From contig JANTUC010000003.1 of assembly GCA_026873275.1 (NCBI GenBank), positions 1,488,001 to 1,552,000 on the forward strand: a DNA stretch of 64,000 nucleotides, written 5' to 3'. Positions 1 through 13,920 of the stretch are shown one piece after another (within the stretch, counting starts at the first letter, position 1; every line of letters starts with the position of its first letter). Source of the stretch: Pseudopithomyces maydicus. Lineage: Eukaryota; Ascomycota; Dothideomycetes; Pleosporales; Didymosphaeriaceae. A program made the position numbers and the translations under genes. The notes under the pieces were generated by a model. It was not told the DNA's origin. It saw only the letters and a list, made by a program, of their open reading frames with translations, and made no database searches.

Positions 1-267
1 TGAACCCATGGATCCATGGATATCGCCGCCGCACGTGATAGACCCGGGTGCCTAGCCTAGCTCGGCTTGCGCGGGTGCGGCGATCGGAGCGAGCGACTCC
101 GCCGCGTCTGTGTTCGACGCAACGCCATCAACTTCTAGCGACATCATAACGGGCTGTCGTCCCCTTCCCCGCCCCCCAAACACCTTGACTGGTGCGCTTT
201 CATTCTTCCCTAATCTGAGGCTCTCCTATCATTTAACGCGGCTTGTGCCGCAACTCTGCCTCTCAAC

Positions 268-2813
268 ATGGCTTTCCTTACGCCCGTCGCTATGCAGGTG
301 AGTTCTTGCCACGCTTGCGTGTCACGCGCATTAGTACTGACTCTCCGCAGAACATAGCATCGGCCACTGCGGAACTCTGGCCTACCATGTCCACTGTCCT
401 GACATCTTCGTGGCAAGGCCTGGGGAAGCAATCGTCTGTGGGCGCGGGCCAGCGACGATATGCGCAGACTTCAGCCTTGTCAGTTACGCAGACGGCATGT
501 ACTCTTCCCGAATGCCTTGCATCTGTCTCCATATCCTCGCTTCGTCACACGCCATCACCGTTCGTCCTACAGTCAAGTCCTTCCGTTGCGGGCACGCTAT
601 CGGCTGGTATGGTAGACATACATCCACACGGCGAATCATGGTTAATAGTTCCTGCAGTGTCCCAAAGTAGCCTTCGTCTCTGCACTCCGCTCGCGCGCAG
701 CATGTCGCTTAACTCTTTTATGGTCAGACAGTACTCGACTACCTCGCGAAACAGCTCATTCACGAGCGTCCGCCCGATTCCGCGACTCGGTAATGTAGGA
801 TTAGCTTTACTACAGCAGCGCTCGCTGTTCGGCGGACCGACCCACAATCAGCTCGCCCGTTACGAACAAAATGCGAACAACAACCCATCGAGCGCATCGG
901 CGCAGGCTACTTTCTACCAGGCACTCCTCCGGGCAAATATGCCCAAGATCGTCATTGAACGGTACAAGACAGGTCGGTACGCCACCAACGTGGTCGTCGA
1001 GCAGGCTTACCAAAAGGCGGTTGAGAAGGTCGGCGGCGAAGGTTCGGGCGGACAACTGTCGGGTGAAACAATGCAGGCAGTCGGTCAGGCTGTGGCTGCT
1101 CATGTGGGGCAAGGCCAGATTGCCAAGACAAAGTCCGGCTCCGGTGACAAGAAAGACCCTCTGTATGTTGTGGTAGAAGAATCGCTCGCGAGTACCATTT
1201 TTAAGTGGGTCCGTTGGATCGCTGGATTTGCTCTCTGCGCCTACGTCGCTTTGGTCCTAATCACCTTGTTTGTCGAAACGAGCGGTGTTTTGAAGAAGGT
1301 TGGGGGTACCAACAATGCCGAAGTCCGCCCAGAAAGTCAAAGCACGCGTTTTGATGATGTACAGGGCTGTGATGAAGCAAAGGAAGAACTCACGGATATC
1401 GTCGACTTTCTGAAGAACCCTGAACGTTACAACAAGCTTGGTGGCCGACTTCCCAAGGGAGTTTTACTCATTGGACCCCCTGGTACCGGAAAGACTCTTC
1501 TGGCGCGTGCTGTGGCGGGTGAGGCAGGCGTTCCCTTCTTTTACATGTCTGGTTCTGAATTCGACGAAGTATACGTTGGTGTTGGTGCCAAGCGTGTCCG
1601 GGAACTGTTCACAGCCGCTCGGACGAAGGCCCCTGCTATCGTTTTTATTGATGAATTGGACGCAGTCGGCGGAAAGCGCAATGCTCGTGATGCAGGCTAC
1701 CACCGGCAGACGCTGAACCAGCTTTTGAACGATCTAGACGGCTTCGACCAATCCACTGGTGTCATCTTCATTGCTGCTACCAATCATCCAGAACTGCTGG
1801 ATAAGGCTCTACTGCGTCCTGGGCGCTTCGACCGACATGTCCAAGTCGAATTGCCCGATGTGCAGGGACGGTTGGCTATCTTGAAGCACCACACTAAGAA
1901 GATTCGTCTTTCTCCCGATGCTGATCTGTCCAAGATTGCTCGAGGCACACCCGGTTTCTCTGGCGCTGAGCTGGAAAACCTAGCAAACACGGCAGCCATC
2001 GAAGCTTCGAAGCAGCAGGCCAAATTCGTGTCGCTATTGAACCTGGAATGGGCAAAGGACAAAATCATGATGGGCTCTGAGCGCAAGACCAGACAGGTTC
2101 CACTTGTCGACAAACTTCAAACGGCGTATCATGAAGGCGGACACACTCTCGTTGGTTTATATGAGCAAGGTTATAATGAGCTTCACAAAGCTACCATTTT
2201 ACCCCGAGGCAATGCTGCCGGCATAACTTTCTTTCTCCCACAGGACCACAAGCATCATCGTTCCAAAATTGAATACGAACGACAGCTTGCTATTTCCATG
2301 GGTGGCACTATCGCTGAAGAGCTCGTGTATGGCCCGACCGAGATAGGTGACGGTGCATCGAGCGACATTTCAAACGCCACCAGTCTGGCACATACGATGG
2401 TTACTCGTTTTGGATTTTCGCCAATACTGGGCAGCATCGACTATGGTACCAATTATGACCAGGTTTCACCTGAAACCAAACGCATAATCGATACGGAAGT
2501 ACGGAGATTGGTAGAAGAAGCCAAAGAGCGAGCCAGGAAGCTATTGAACGAGAAGCGCGTGGAGCTCGACCGGTTGGCTACGGCTCTTGTTCAGTACGAG
2601 ACATTGGACAAGGAAGAGATTGTCAAGGTCATAAAGGGAGAGAAGCTACCGGATCGATTGATGTCCATGCCGGACACGCCGATCAAGCTTCCTGAGCTCA
2701 CGATGCCTCCATCTGTTGGGAGCAACGGTGACGGGGAGTGCCCGCGTAAAATTGGATCATTGGGGATGAAAGGTGCTTATAGCATGCATGTGAGGCGAAC
2801 CGGCGTTTCTTAG
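268..2813 (+). CDS. yme1: Mitochondrial i-AAA protease (YME1/FtsH family)
   Basis: ATP-dependent zinc metalloprotease of the mitochondrial inner membrane, active toward the intermembrane space, where the family degrades misfolded inner-membrane proteins. I place the start at ATG 268, with exon 1 at 268-297 and a 53-bp intron at 298-350 (GTGAGT...CTGAC...CAG); exon 2 is 351-2813, giving about 830 residues. An Arg/Ser/Thr-rich N-terminus is followed by one membrane segment near residue 296, Walker A GPPGTGKT near 385, Walker B FIDELDAVGGKR near 441, an arginine-finger region, and the zinc site HEGGH near 604. HEGGH instead of the more usual HEAGH keeps both histidines and the glutamate. The tail after KLPDRL is less certain and could hide a further intron. 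The family and catalytic residues are clear. Confidence 0.95.
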
Positions 2814-3630
2814 AGCAAAGCCCTCCTCTCGACGTGAACCCTCGACTGTATTGGCTGTCGATGGGCAAGTGCAGGTTCTTGTTTTCTTTGTAAGACTATT
2901 GGTGTTTGGTATAGCTAGCATATAGCATAGTGGTAAGCCATTGGTCATATAACATGTCGATGGCATATCGAGAATTCAAGGTAGAACACATTCACGATCT
3001 CGTGCTGAGTGGTGCTGGTCCGGTTTGTGTTCACAAAGGAGGGCTTGTACCAGCAGCTGGGGGACGCACCGAGTCAGGATGATTCGAAGGCTAGACAGAG
3101 CTGCATGGAGCTTGGCACGGGTTCAATGCTTAACTGGTGGCGCGCCCTGATTAAGCGAACATGGTGGCCAGGAGGGAGACCCGAGTACACTGGTTCTGGT
3201 GCGGCGACCAAGACAAAGTACGGCGCGGACGATAGGCAAGGGTTGCTCCAGCGAACCACCCGCCGCATGCCATGCCATGGAGGCCGGATAGGCTGAGAGG
3301 CACCTGGGGCAAGGGTGTCGATGGTGTCAGTGGTGTGTGGTGGGGGGATGCGAGGCAGGCAGCTACGCTACGGTAGCGAGACCAAGGACGGGGACAAGGG
3401 GCACTAGTCTGTGGCTGACCGCAACCTGGGGCATGGCCGGGCCTGGCTCCCAAGTAAAGATAGATGACCCTGCCCAGCTCGACTTGCTTACTCTCCTGCT
3501 CTCCAACTCTCCACGCTCTTTGACCTCTGGCACGACACAAGCGGGCTTCGTCTTACTTCGCCTCTTGGTTCATCGCCTCGCCCGCACCGCCAGCCGTGCA
3601 TAGTGTACCCCTATATCCCTGGCAGCCGCC
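2814..3630. other. Intergenic region between YME1-like and transporter genes
   Basis: Contains the presumed 3' end of the protease gene and the promoter of the transporter gene. Several short ORFs overlap here on both strands without family features. I see no RNA gene or repeat. Confidence 0.6.
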
Positions 3631-5025
3631 ATGTCGAATCCCAATGCCACTTTCAGAGGGGTGCCGCTGAAGCACCTCTCTTTGGTGACGGTACGGACCT
3701 GTGCCAACCACGACAGACGCTATGCTGACTGACATTGCCTATAGCTGGTGTTCCAAAACTCCATGCTGATTCTGGTGCGCTCACGCCCACCCCCAACGCG
3801 CCTGCACCATGGCTGACTGTCTCCAGATCATGCATTATTCGCGCATCATGCCTCCAGTAGACGGCATCCGCTACCATACCTCGACCTCTGTGTTTCTCAA
3901 CGAAGTTATCAAGCTCGCCATCAGCGCTACCGTTGCGCTGTACGACCTCGCCAAAACCCTCCCCCCAGGCACACCGGCCACCGTCCTCTTCACCAACCTC
4001 GTGTCAACTGTTTTCGCTGGCGATAGCTGGAAACTTGCCATCCCGGCTGCTATGTACACGCTCCAGAATTCTCTACAATACGTCGCTGTCAGCAACTTGG
4101 ATGCAGCCACCTTCCAGGTCACATACCAGTTGAAAATCCTCACCACCGCCATCTTCAGCGTCATAATGCTCGGCCGCGTACTATCCGTTAAAAAATGGGC
4201 GGCATTGGCTCTGCTAATGACCGGCGTGGCGATTGTGCAGCTACCCCAAGCTACACCCGAGCCGACTGCCGATGCGGCGGCCAAAGCTGCAGAGGCCAGG
4301 CGATGGCTGCAATCCATCGCTCGGCGCTCCGCGACTGACTTGACCATTCGGAGCGACGAAACAACCCCTATGAACCCCTCTGTCGGACTAATGGCCGTCT
4401 TAATAGCCTGCGCGCTCTCTGGTCTCGCTGGCGTCACATTTGAGAAGATTCTCAAACAGTCATCCACCAGTAAACAGGCCTCGCTTTGGATTCGGAATTG
4501 CCAGCTCTCATTTTGGTCTCTATTTCCCGCCTTCTTTGTTGGCGTCGTGTTTGTCGATGGTCGGGAAATTGCGACGGATGGCTTTTTTGCGGGCTACAAT
4601 TGGGTTGTCTGGACCGCCATTGGCTTCCAGGCCGCTGGCGGTATCATCGTAGCACTGGTCATCAACTATGCCGACAACATTGCTAAGAACTTTGCGACAA
4701 GTTTGTCTATCATTGTCAGTTGTGTGGCGAGCGCATACTTTTTTGATTTTCAAGTAACCATGGCGGTTAGTATCCTTGCTTATATTTGCAAGCTTTGTTT
4801 TCTGACAGGAGCCAGTTTGCGATTGGAACAGTAGTTGTTCTAGGTGCGACGTACCTCTATACCCAGCCGGATGTGCCGAAGCCGTCCACGCACACGGTTC
4901 CTCTCGAGGGAACCACAACTGGCGAACCTGAAGACTCGGCAGCTGTTCCATTGATGACAAGAAACCGTACGAGTACTGAGAGAGACTCAGTCGACCACAT
5001 ACGCCCAGTTGACAAACCAGAGTGA
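3631..5025 (+). CDS. Golgi nucleotide-sugar transporter (UDP-galactose/UDP-GlcNAc type, SLC35A-like)
   Basis: Multi-pass carrier that would import nucleotide sugars into the Golgi lumen for glycosylation. Four exons join in frame: 3631-3690, 3745-3774, 3827-4765 and 4816-5025, giving 412 residues. Exon 2 is a micro-exon of only 30 nt encoding LVFQNSMLIL. The motif VTYQLKILTTA and following helix are typical of the nucleotide-sugar transporter family, and about ten hydrophobic helices can be traced. The last intron (GTTAGT...GCCAG) interrupts the final membrane helix; the hydrophilic tail that follows (residues about 360-412) is Thr/Asp rich and probably cytosolic. Substrate cannot be settled from sequence alone. 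Confidence 0.9.
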
Positions 5026-6085
5026 AATGCACAGGCCCGTTCCTTGCATACATGAATTTCTTATTGATTCTTGCGAGCACCTGCTATCCACTATATTGAT
5101 CAATCGTTGCAATTTGGTTGTTATAGAAGCGTCCTCGGGTCCATACGGACGACCAACGTGACACAAGAGCTGCAGGTGAAATAGCTATTCGAAGCTGGCA
5201 CGATATGTAGTGCACTGGCGGTGCGTCTGTAAAGTTACTGATGTTATGAAAATGAAGTGCTAGATTCAAGCAGCCGCCTGGGGAAGGGGGGGGGGGGGGG
5301 CGCGACAAAAAAACAGGATATTCGTAGCGGCCTTCAAATTAGGGTAGGGAGGGATCTAATAGCCTGCGTGTGACGCTGTGGAGTGCACGGGGTTCATCGG
5401 TGTGGTTCCATGACGTTTATTTGTCTGGCAATGAGCCATAGGTGAGAGTTTCGTCATTCTCAGATGGTGCACGGGCATAGCTTGCGACTTCCTCTTCCAT
5501 CTCGTCAGTTGATATCGAAACTCCCCACCCACCTTCCTTTGCTCAATAACCAAAATTCAAACACATGCTACCTGACTCCTCTCCACCATCCATCGCTATT
5601 GCCTGTTTCTCATTCACTGATGAACCAGTCAAACTGATGTCGATAACATGAGTCTTCCCTTCCACAGCCATCTTGAATGTGGAGGTACTGGACCGGTCGC
5701 GGGTCAGTCCCCCATCTTGTATCCGCAGACCAGGCAACCTACCCGCCGACCAGGCGTCCCTCCTCGAGACCGCTATCGTGTGCCTCGTCAAGATCATGTA
5801 CACGACAAAGTGGTGGATGATGGTGCAAATCGGCTGCAAGAGCCGCTCAATTCTTCAAGTGGGCAAAGAGACCCAAAACATCTCGTACAAGTGCTCGCTA
5901 ATTGCATTTTAGCATATGGGCTGTCACAGCAGCCGCGCGTGGATCCTGGAAGCAAAGCTTCCAGGGGGCAGGCACGACCCTCCATAGTAGCACCTCAGCC
6001 ATCCAAATGCTTCATCTCTACTACATCTTCGAAGGTACAAGACTCGAGCTACCTACAGGAGTATCCGCTGCACAATGGCAATAGT
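5026..6085. other. Intergenic region with G15 homopolymer; possible 5' part of the HFM1 gene
   Basis: Positions 5286-5300 are an uninterrupted run of 15 G. The downstream frame is open from 5648 to 6085 in phase with the helicase gene, so an N-terminal extension cannot be excluded, but its residue composition does not look like a conserved domain. Confidence 0.5.
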
Positions 6086-9000
6086 ATGTCATGTAACAAC
6101 CTTCTCGTAGAGTTGCTTGTTGATCTGGAAATAGACCAGTATACCTTCAGTACAAATCCGCAACATCGCCTAAGTATATACGCCGCACATATAGTTGTGG
6201 ATTTCAACTTACTTTGTTTAGGTCAGATCGCTTTTGATCCCACCTATGTTTTCCAAGAGCCAAGCTCCGATACAAAGCTAGGTGTTTCATCTAGCCCAGC
6301 ATTCAAAGCTGGTCAGCGGCGGGCTGGAAACATTCAGTTTAGTCCCAATCAATCCTTAGTGCATCTCCATCGTCACAAGGAAGAAAAGGCCCACAAGGAC
6401 AACTACGCGCAAACGCAATTTGCATCACAACCCCATCGCCACACCAGAGATCGAGGGGGTATTTTGGAGACCGGATGTTCCCCAGAAGAGCTCGTAGACC
6501 TCCAGTTTCACCATCCTGGGTCTGTCGCTACTAGTCGTCTATATGCTCCGATCACTCAGGGTATTCAGCAGGTGCCTGTCACAAACCTACCTGATAGACT
6601 GCGTGTCATCTTTCCCTATCCGATTTTCAATGCTGTGCAATCCAAATGCTTTCATAGTATCTACCAGACTGATAACAACTTCCTATTGTGTTCTCCAACT
6701 GGGAGCGGGAAGACGGTGGTTCTAGAGCTCGCTATCTGTCGAGCCATCACCAAGGATTCTACCCATCAGTATAAGATTGTATATCTAGCGCCGACCAAAG
6801 CGCTGTGTTCTGAACGTCACCGTGACTGGCAGAAGAAATTCGGATCACTAGGCCTGAACTGTTTAGAACTTACGGGAGATTCGGAGGCAGCTGACTTACA
6901 GGGAGTCAGAAGTGCAAGCATCATCATCACCACCCCAGAAAAATGGGACAGTGTCACACGCAAATGGACGGACCATGAAAATTTGATGCGTCTTGTCAGC
7001 CTGTTTCTCATAGATGAGGTGCACCTACTGAAAGACGACCGAGGTGCTATCTTAGAAGCTGTTGTTGCGCGCATGAAGTCCATCGGCACTTATGTTCGAT
7101 TTGTTGCGTTATCCGCAACAATACCCAATTCCCACGATGTAGCAGTCTGGCTGGGCAAGAATTCAACTGAGCCATACGAACCTGCCATTCAAGAAAGATT
7201 TGGGGAAGAGTTTCGACCAGTGAGGCTGGAAAAGCATGTCTGTGGGTACCAAACAAGTGCAAATGATTTCGCATTCGAAAAACATCTCAACAGTAAGCTA
7301 CCAGATATAGTAAGAAAATATTCTGACGGGAAGCCTACCATGATATTTTGCTTCACGCGAAATTCCACCGTAGCTACGGCAAAGCTACTTGCAAACTGGT
7401 GGATTGCACATCACTCCAAGGACAGCACCTGGAGACCGCCTTCAAAGATTCCGCCATTCTTGAACAAGGAACTTCGCGAGTGTGCGGCATCAGGCGTGGC
7501 CTTTCATCATGCCGGTGTTGATAGTAGTGACAGAGTCAAGATCGAAAAGGCTTACCTAGAAGGCGAGCTTGGAGTGATATGTTGCACCTCAACGCTTGCG
7601 GTTGGTATCAATCTACCCTGCCACTTGGTCATTATCAAGAATACAGTGGGCTTCACGCAAAATCGGGCTACGGAATACTCCGATCTCGAAATAACGCAGA
7701 TGCTTGGTAGGGCCGGTCGACCACAGTACGATGATAGCGCAGTCGCCGTCATTATGACTCGGCAGACCAAGGTCCGCAAATACGAGCAAATGGTGACGGG
7801 ACGGGAAACTATCGAGAGCACCTTACATCTTGCGCTCATCGAACATCTGAATGCTGAGATTAGCCTAGGAACAATCCGTGATCTCGCCTCGGCGCAGAAA
7901 TGGCTCAAGAACACGTTCCTTTATGTGCGGATCAAGCAGAACCCAGGACACTACAATCTAGGAGGCTCCGATAGTGGAGAAAGCATCGATCGATATCTTC
8001 ATGAGATTTCCATCCGGGATATCGCACTACTACGTCAATACAGTTTAATAACAGGCGAATCATCCTTCCGATGTACCGAATACGGCTACGCTATGGCACG
8101 GTATTACGTCCAGTTCAACACCATGCAGACCTTTATGGGACTGGCACCTAAGGCCACAATTTCTGAGATAGTACGTTCACTGACATTGATTCTTGCCGAT
8201 ATTGACATGCCTAGCTCTCTGCCGTAGCACAAGCCTCTGAGTTCAGAGACATTCGATTTAGGAGCGGAGAGAAGGCCCTGTACAAGAGCATCAATAAATC
8301 ACCATATATTCGATTTCCGATACCCGTTGATTTGAGCTTGCCGGCTCATAAAGTATCACTGCTTCTTCAGTCGATTCTAGGCGCCGCTGACATATCTTGG
8401 CATGGCGAATATACCAAGCACAAAGGACAATACAACACCGAAGCAACAATGATCTTCAAACAAATCAACCGTTTGATACGCTGTATCATTGACTGTCAGA
8501 TATATTCCGGCGATTCGGTGAGCATCAACAATGCTTTAATGGTTGAGCGGAGCCTGTCCACACGGGTATGGGATGATAGCCCATTACAGATGAAACAGAT
8601 CGAGACATTGGGGGTGATTGGGTGTAGAAAATTGGCTCGAGCTGGCATTAGGTCCCTCGAAGAACTCGAATATACTGAGCCTCATCGTATCGAACACTTG
8701 CTCGGCCGTAATCCTCCGTATGGCCTAAAGGTTCTTGAAAAACTAAGAGCTTTTCCAAAATTGCGAATATCACTTCAGCTACAGTCTCCATCAGTAAGTG
8801 TCGCAAATAGCTATCTTAGACCTGTATCAACTCATATTTTTCAGTTCACAAAAACTGCCGATGGCGTGAGGGTGGTGGTCAAGGTTGAAATAGGGTTTAT
8901 AAACGAAATTGTTCCAGAGACATTCGCAGGTAGGGCGGTATACGTATGCTTATTGGCAGAGACCTCTGATGGCCGTAAGATACACTTTGCTCGATTAAGG

Positions 9001-10589
9001 TAAATATCCCTTCAGATATTTTGGGCATATGTTGATTCCCGCCAGTGCGAGAAAGATTGGGAATGGGCAATTACTCACCATTCCTGCACTGCTCGTGGCA
9101 GCAGATCTGAGTATTAACTGTTATGTCATGTGCGATGAAATTGGTGAGAAAAACCAATCTGTTGACATTTGTCTTAATGACCAGAAACAGCTGGAACTGT
9201 GCGTACTGCATCTGTCACTCCAAAGATTGCTGCAGCAATGTTTTCGCCAACCATGTGTGGATTAATCACCAGCCATCAACCGCCGCGTACGATCTCCAAC
9301 ATTTCCAAGAGACGGACCGATACGTCTCCAGCTACACTCGGTTACTCTTCTGGGCTCAGGGACGAATTTGGTGACGGTGGGATTGATGATGATGAGCTCG
9401 CCAAAGCCTTGTCCAATGATCTTGAATTTGATCATATTGATAATTATCCAAACCAACCGGGGGAAACCTGGCAAGAGAACAAGGAAAGGAGAAAGAGACC
9501 TGGAACATCTAAACTTTCGAACAAAGCGAACCAAGAACCCCGGCAGCTTGCAAACGGTAAATGGACATGCAATCATCCCTGCAAAGATAAAAATGTGTGC
9601 AAGCACCTGTGTTGCAAGCAAGGAATTGACAAACCCCCAGAAAATGTGCATCAAGGCGCATTCCATTCGTTGAAAAAAGGACCGAACCAAAAATCCCAAT
9701 TCCGCAGAAGTCACACGATGTTGGTGAATATACTCAGACCAAACTCTCTCTCATCGCCTCGAAACGCAGAAATTCATCTGTGATCGATGAACTGGATTTG
9801 ACCCAGCAAAGTAAGAGGGAGAAAGCTGGTAATGCCGCCAATGGGCATGGAGACTTCGGAGGGCTTCACAAACTTCACAAGGGCGTTCAGAAGATGGAAT
9901 CCCCATATAAAATCTCAAAAATAGTCCAGCAAGCACCGCAGTTTTGTGACGGCAAGGCTAGTGAGCTTAATTCGACATTTCTTGGTCGAATTCAATATAA
10001 GAAAAGTTCCGAATCCACTACATCAAGCGACTATGGGGATCTAGGGTTTGACGATATGACAGACGATGTCTCAGAGCAAGATATCGGGCATATAAATCTC
10101 GCGAGCACACGCATGCCATTTGAGGAAATACCCGGACATGACGAGTACAATCCAATGGAGCTAGAAGATGACATGGAGCTAGACACTGATTTCATTGATA
10201 AGCTCGAGATGAACAGTATGCGCGGGTTTTCTACTTCATCCACCGTGGATGTTCCCATGCTATCACCAGAAAAAGGCAAATCCCTCTTCCTAAATGACAC
10301 GAGCAGCCCTCGTGCTCCACAATCCAGTTCCAAGTCAACCAGGTCAATCTTGCACGGCTATGAGTCGGTACAGCCCAAATGCGGAAATAGATTTTACTGT
10401 GAGAAGAAAAATAATCCAGATAACTATAACGACAAAAAGAGCTCTCCAGAGGCGACTGCAGTCGTAAATACTACGAAAAAGAATTCTGGGGTCGAGAATG
10501 ATCGAGAGGAGCCGCTCCCCGAGGAGTATAAGGACCTCGACCCATGGCTTTATCGGGAAGTCGGAGACATTGTAGAGATTATGAACTGA
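6086..10589 (+). CDS. mer3: Meiotic ATP-dependent DNA helicase HFM1/MER3
   Basis: Ski2-like superfamily 2 helicase that promotes interfering crossovers in meiosis. Frame-matched exons: 6086-6173, 6222-8170, 8215-8793, 8845-8999, 9046-9143, 9191-9645 and 9708-10589, about 1401 residues. Helicase motifs in order: SPTGSGKT (Walker A), TPEKWDS, DEVH box (IDEVHLL), SATIPN, and QMLGRAGRPQYD. A winged-helix region and a Sec63-like domain follow, with CYVMCDEI restored only after splicing, then a Cys/His cluster (CNHPCKDK..CKHLCC) typical of MER3 orthologues and an acidic, low-complexity tail. Introns are 44-62 bp. Start is uncertain: the frame is open back to 5648, and the first intron (6174-6221, length divisible by three) is inferred from its 3' splice site. 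An out-of-frame ATG at 6075 overlaps the chosen start. Confidence 0.88.
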
Positions 10590-11212
10590 CAGGTGGAAAT
10601 GAATCCGAACGGGATAACATGGTATAGACGACACCCAATGAGGGACTATTAGCTAGAGATTTTCACAGTCTAACAATTGGCTGTCCTCGCATAATGCAAA
10701 GTACATGCTGATAGGACAGTGGTAAAATTCAACAGAACAACTGCAATAAGTAAAGTGATTATACATCTAAGCTTCGCAGTTTTTAGCGACCTAGATTTCG
10801 TTATGGTGAGACTGTGTAACTGCTGGTTGACTAGGTCAAACTCCAACGCTATAAGACTCATATGTCTAGCACGCAAAAGATACCCTAGAAACCCAATGGA
10901 ATAGACCGATCTTGGATCTCGCGTAGATCATGGTTTCACACAATTGATAACTTCCAAAGTAACTGTACTGGTCTCTGAGACCTGAAGATAAAATATATCA
11001 ACCGGTTGATTCATAGTAGATCTATACTGTGAAGTGGACTCGCCAGGGAGGGCTGCCACAATACCACGTAATCGGGTGACTAAGCTGTGGTCTTGGCTTG
11101 CCGCATCACGCTTGAGGCAGTTATCCTTCCCCATCACGAACCGACCACCACACCACTACACCGATTAGCAAAGTCCTCTCCATCGGGTTTAACTGCTGCT
11201 AGAGCTGCCACT
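10590..11212. other. Intergenic region, HFM1 3' side and V-ATPase promoter
   Basis: About 620 bp, slightly AT-rich in its first half. No ORF with family features, RNA gene or repeat is seen. Confidence 0.6.
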
Positions 11213-13920
11213 ATGGCGCCCCAAAAGGATACGATGTTCCGCTCGGCGGACATGTCCTTGACGCAGCTCTACATCGCCAACGAGATTGGGCGCGAGGTCG
11301 TTTCCGCTCTCGGGGAGCTAGGCATCATGGATTTCAGAGATGTGAGTATTTCTTACGACCCCACAAGAAGGATATAGAAGCCTCTGCAATGGAACTTGAT
11401 GGGGCGAGGTGCTGATGATGTCAATCTGTAGCTCAATTCTGAGACAACCGCCTTTCAACGTACTTTCACGCAAGAAATCCGTCGACTAGATAATGTGGAG
11501 CGACAGCTTCGCTATTTCCGAGAGCAAATGGACAAGGCTAGCGTGCCGATGCGCTCGATTTACGATTTTGACAACCCTTTCACATCTCCTTCCGCCTCCG
11601 AGATCGACGAGCTTGCCGACAAGAGCCAGCAGCTGGAGAACAGAATTTCTTCGCTTAATGAGAGCTACGAGACATTGAAGAAACGCGAAGTAGAGCTTAC
11701 GGAGTGGCGTTGGGTATTGAGAGAGGCTGGTGGCTTCTTCGACAGGGCTCGCGGACAGACGGAGGACATCCGCCACTCATTGGACAATGATGACGCACCA
11801 TTGCTTCAGGATGTCGAACAAAACGGCCAAAATGACGGTGCAGACAGGTCCTTTTCTGTCATGAACATTGGTTTCGTTGCTGGTGTCATTCCACGCGAGC
11901 GCATTGCTGCCTTCGAACGGATTTTGTGGAGGACGCTCCGTGGTAACTTGTACATGAATCAGTCTGAAATCCCGGAGCCCATCGTCAACCCCGAAAATAA
12001 CGAGGAGTCAAACAAGAATGTGTTCATCATTTTCGCCCATGGCAAGGAGATCATCGCTAAGATCCGGAAGATATCGGAATCTATGGGTGCTGACCTCTAC
12101 AGCGTGGATGAAAATAGCGAGCTGCGTCGTGATCAAATACGCGAGGTGAATGAACGCCTGAGCGACCTTGCCAGTGTATTGAGGAACACCAAATCCACAT
12201 TGGATGCGGAGTTGACTGCCATCGGTCGCAATCTTGCGGCTTGGATGGTTGTGGTCAAGAAAGAGAAGGGTACGTACGAGACTTTGAATAAGTTTTCGTA
12301 CGACCACCAGCGAAAGACACTCATTGCTGAAGCTTGGGCGCCCACTAGCTCCCTTGGTCTGGTCAAGTCTACTCTTTCCGATGTCAACGATCGAGCTGGA
12401 CTGTCTGTCCCCACCATCGTCAATCAGATTAAAACCACCAAAACTCCACCGACTTACTTCAAGACGAACCGCTTCACTCTGGCTTTCCAAACCATCATTG
12501 ATGCCTACGGCACGATCAAGTACCGCGAAGTCAACCCGGCCCTTCCTGCCATTGTCACATTCCCGTTTATGTTCGCAGTCATGTTTGGTGATGCCGGTCA
12601 CGGTGTCATTCTTCTATCTGCTGCCCTTGCCATGATTTACTACGAGCGTAAATTGCAGCGGAGTAAGCTTGACGAATTGTTTTCGATGATTTTTTACGGT
12701 CGCTACATTGTCCTGATGATGGGCATCTTTTCTATCTACACCGGTCTACTCTACTGCGACGCCTTTTCCAAAGAACTTCCCTGGTTCAAATCCATGTGGG
12801 AGTGGGAGACAGACGGCAAGACTCTCGGTCCTAGGGCTTACAGAGTCGAAGGCCATACCTACCCATTCGGACTGGACTGGAGATGGCACGATACTGACAA
12901 CGACTTGCTCTTCTCCAACAGTTACAAGATGAAGCTCAGCATCTTGCTTGGTTGGTGCCACATGACGTTTTCGTTGATGTGGTCGCTGGTTAACGCTCGC
13001 TACTTCAAGACGCCCATCGATATCTGGGGTAATTTCGTGCCAGGCATGATCTTTTTCCAGTCTATTTTCGGATATCTATCATTCACCATTGTTTACAAGT
13101 GGTCGGTGGATTGGGCTGCTCGGGGAGTCGATCCGCCCAGTCTTCTGAACATGTTGATCTACATGTTCCTCAAGCCCAGTGATCTTGGTCAAGGCGAGCT
13201 TTACTCGGGACAGGTTCCCGTTCAGAAGATGCTCGTGGGTTTGGCTTTCATCCAAGTGCCTATTTTGCTATTTCTCAAGCCTTTCTACCTGCGGTGGGAG
13301 CACAACAGGGCTCGTGCTTTGGGATATCGTGGGATTGGAGAGAGCACCCGTGTCAGTGCTCTGGACGACGAGGACGAGGACGAGGGTCGTCAGGCCAACG
13401 GCGGGCGCGAAAGCTTTGGGGACGATGAGGATGGCATTGCAATGATTACCCAAGACATTGGTCACGGCGAGGAGCACGAAGAATTCGACTTTGGCGAGAT
13501 TATGATCCATCAGGTCATCCACACGATTGGTGAGTTCAGGCCCAAGTCTGGAACTGGGTTCCGTGTGCTAACGAGACGGTAGAATTCTGCCTCAACTGCG
13601 TATCCCACACGGCATCCTACCTCCGTCTCTGGGCTCTTTCGCTTGCGCATCAACGTCTGTCGATTGTGCTGTGGGACATGACGATGAAGAACGCCTTTGG
13701 GTCCAAGGGCGCGACTGGAGCGATCATGATGGTGGTGGTTTTCTATGCCTGGTTCATGCTCACGGTGGCCGTGCTCTGCGTCATGGAGGGCACGAGTGCC
13801 ATGCTTCACTCGCTCCGCCTGCACTGGGTGGAAGCCATGAGCAAGCATTTCATCGGCGACGGAGTTCCCTTTGAGCCCTTCAGCTTCGAGAAGCTGCTCG
13901 AAGAAGACCCTGTCGAGTAG
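11213..13920 (+). CDS. vph1: V-type proton ATPase subunit a (VPH1/STV1 type)
   Basis: Largest membrane subunit of the V0 sector, forming the proton half-channels and anchoring the stator of the vacuolar/endosomal proton pump. Exons 11213-11341, 11432-13529 and 13583-13920 join in frame to 854 residues, close to yeast Vph1. The N-terminal half is cytosolic and partly coiled coil (residues about 45-400, with ADLYSVDENSELRRDQI). It is followed by membrane helices beginning around FPFMFAVMFGDAGHG and by the conserved block TASYLRLWALSLAHQ after the last intron, which carries the essential channel arginine of the family. An acidic loop rich in D/E lies near residues 635-670. The second intron has a clear GTGAGT donor and GCTAAC branch site. 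Confidence 0.97.
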
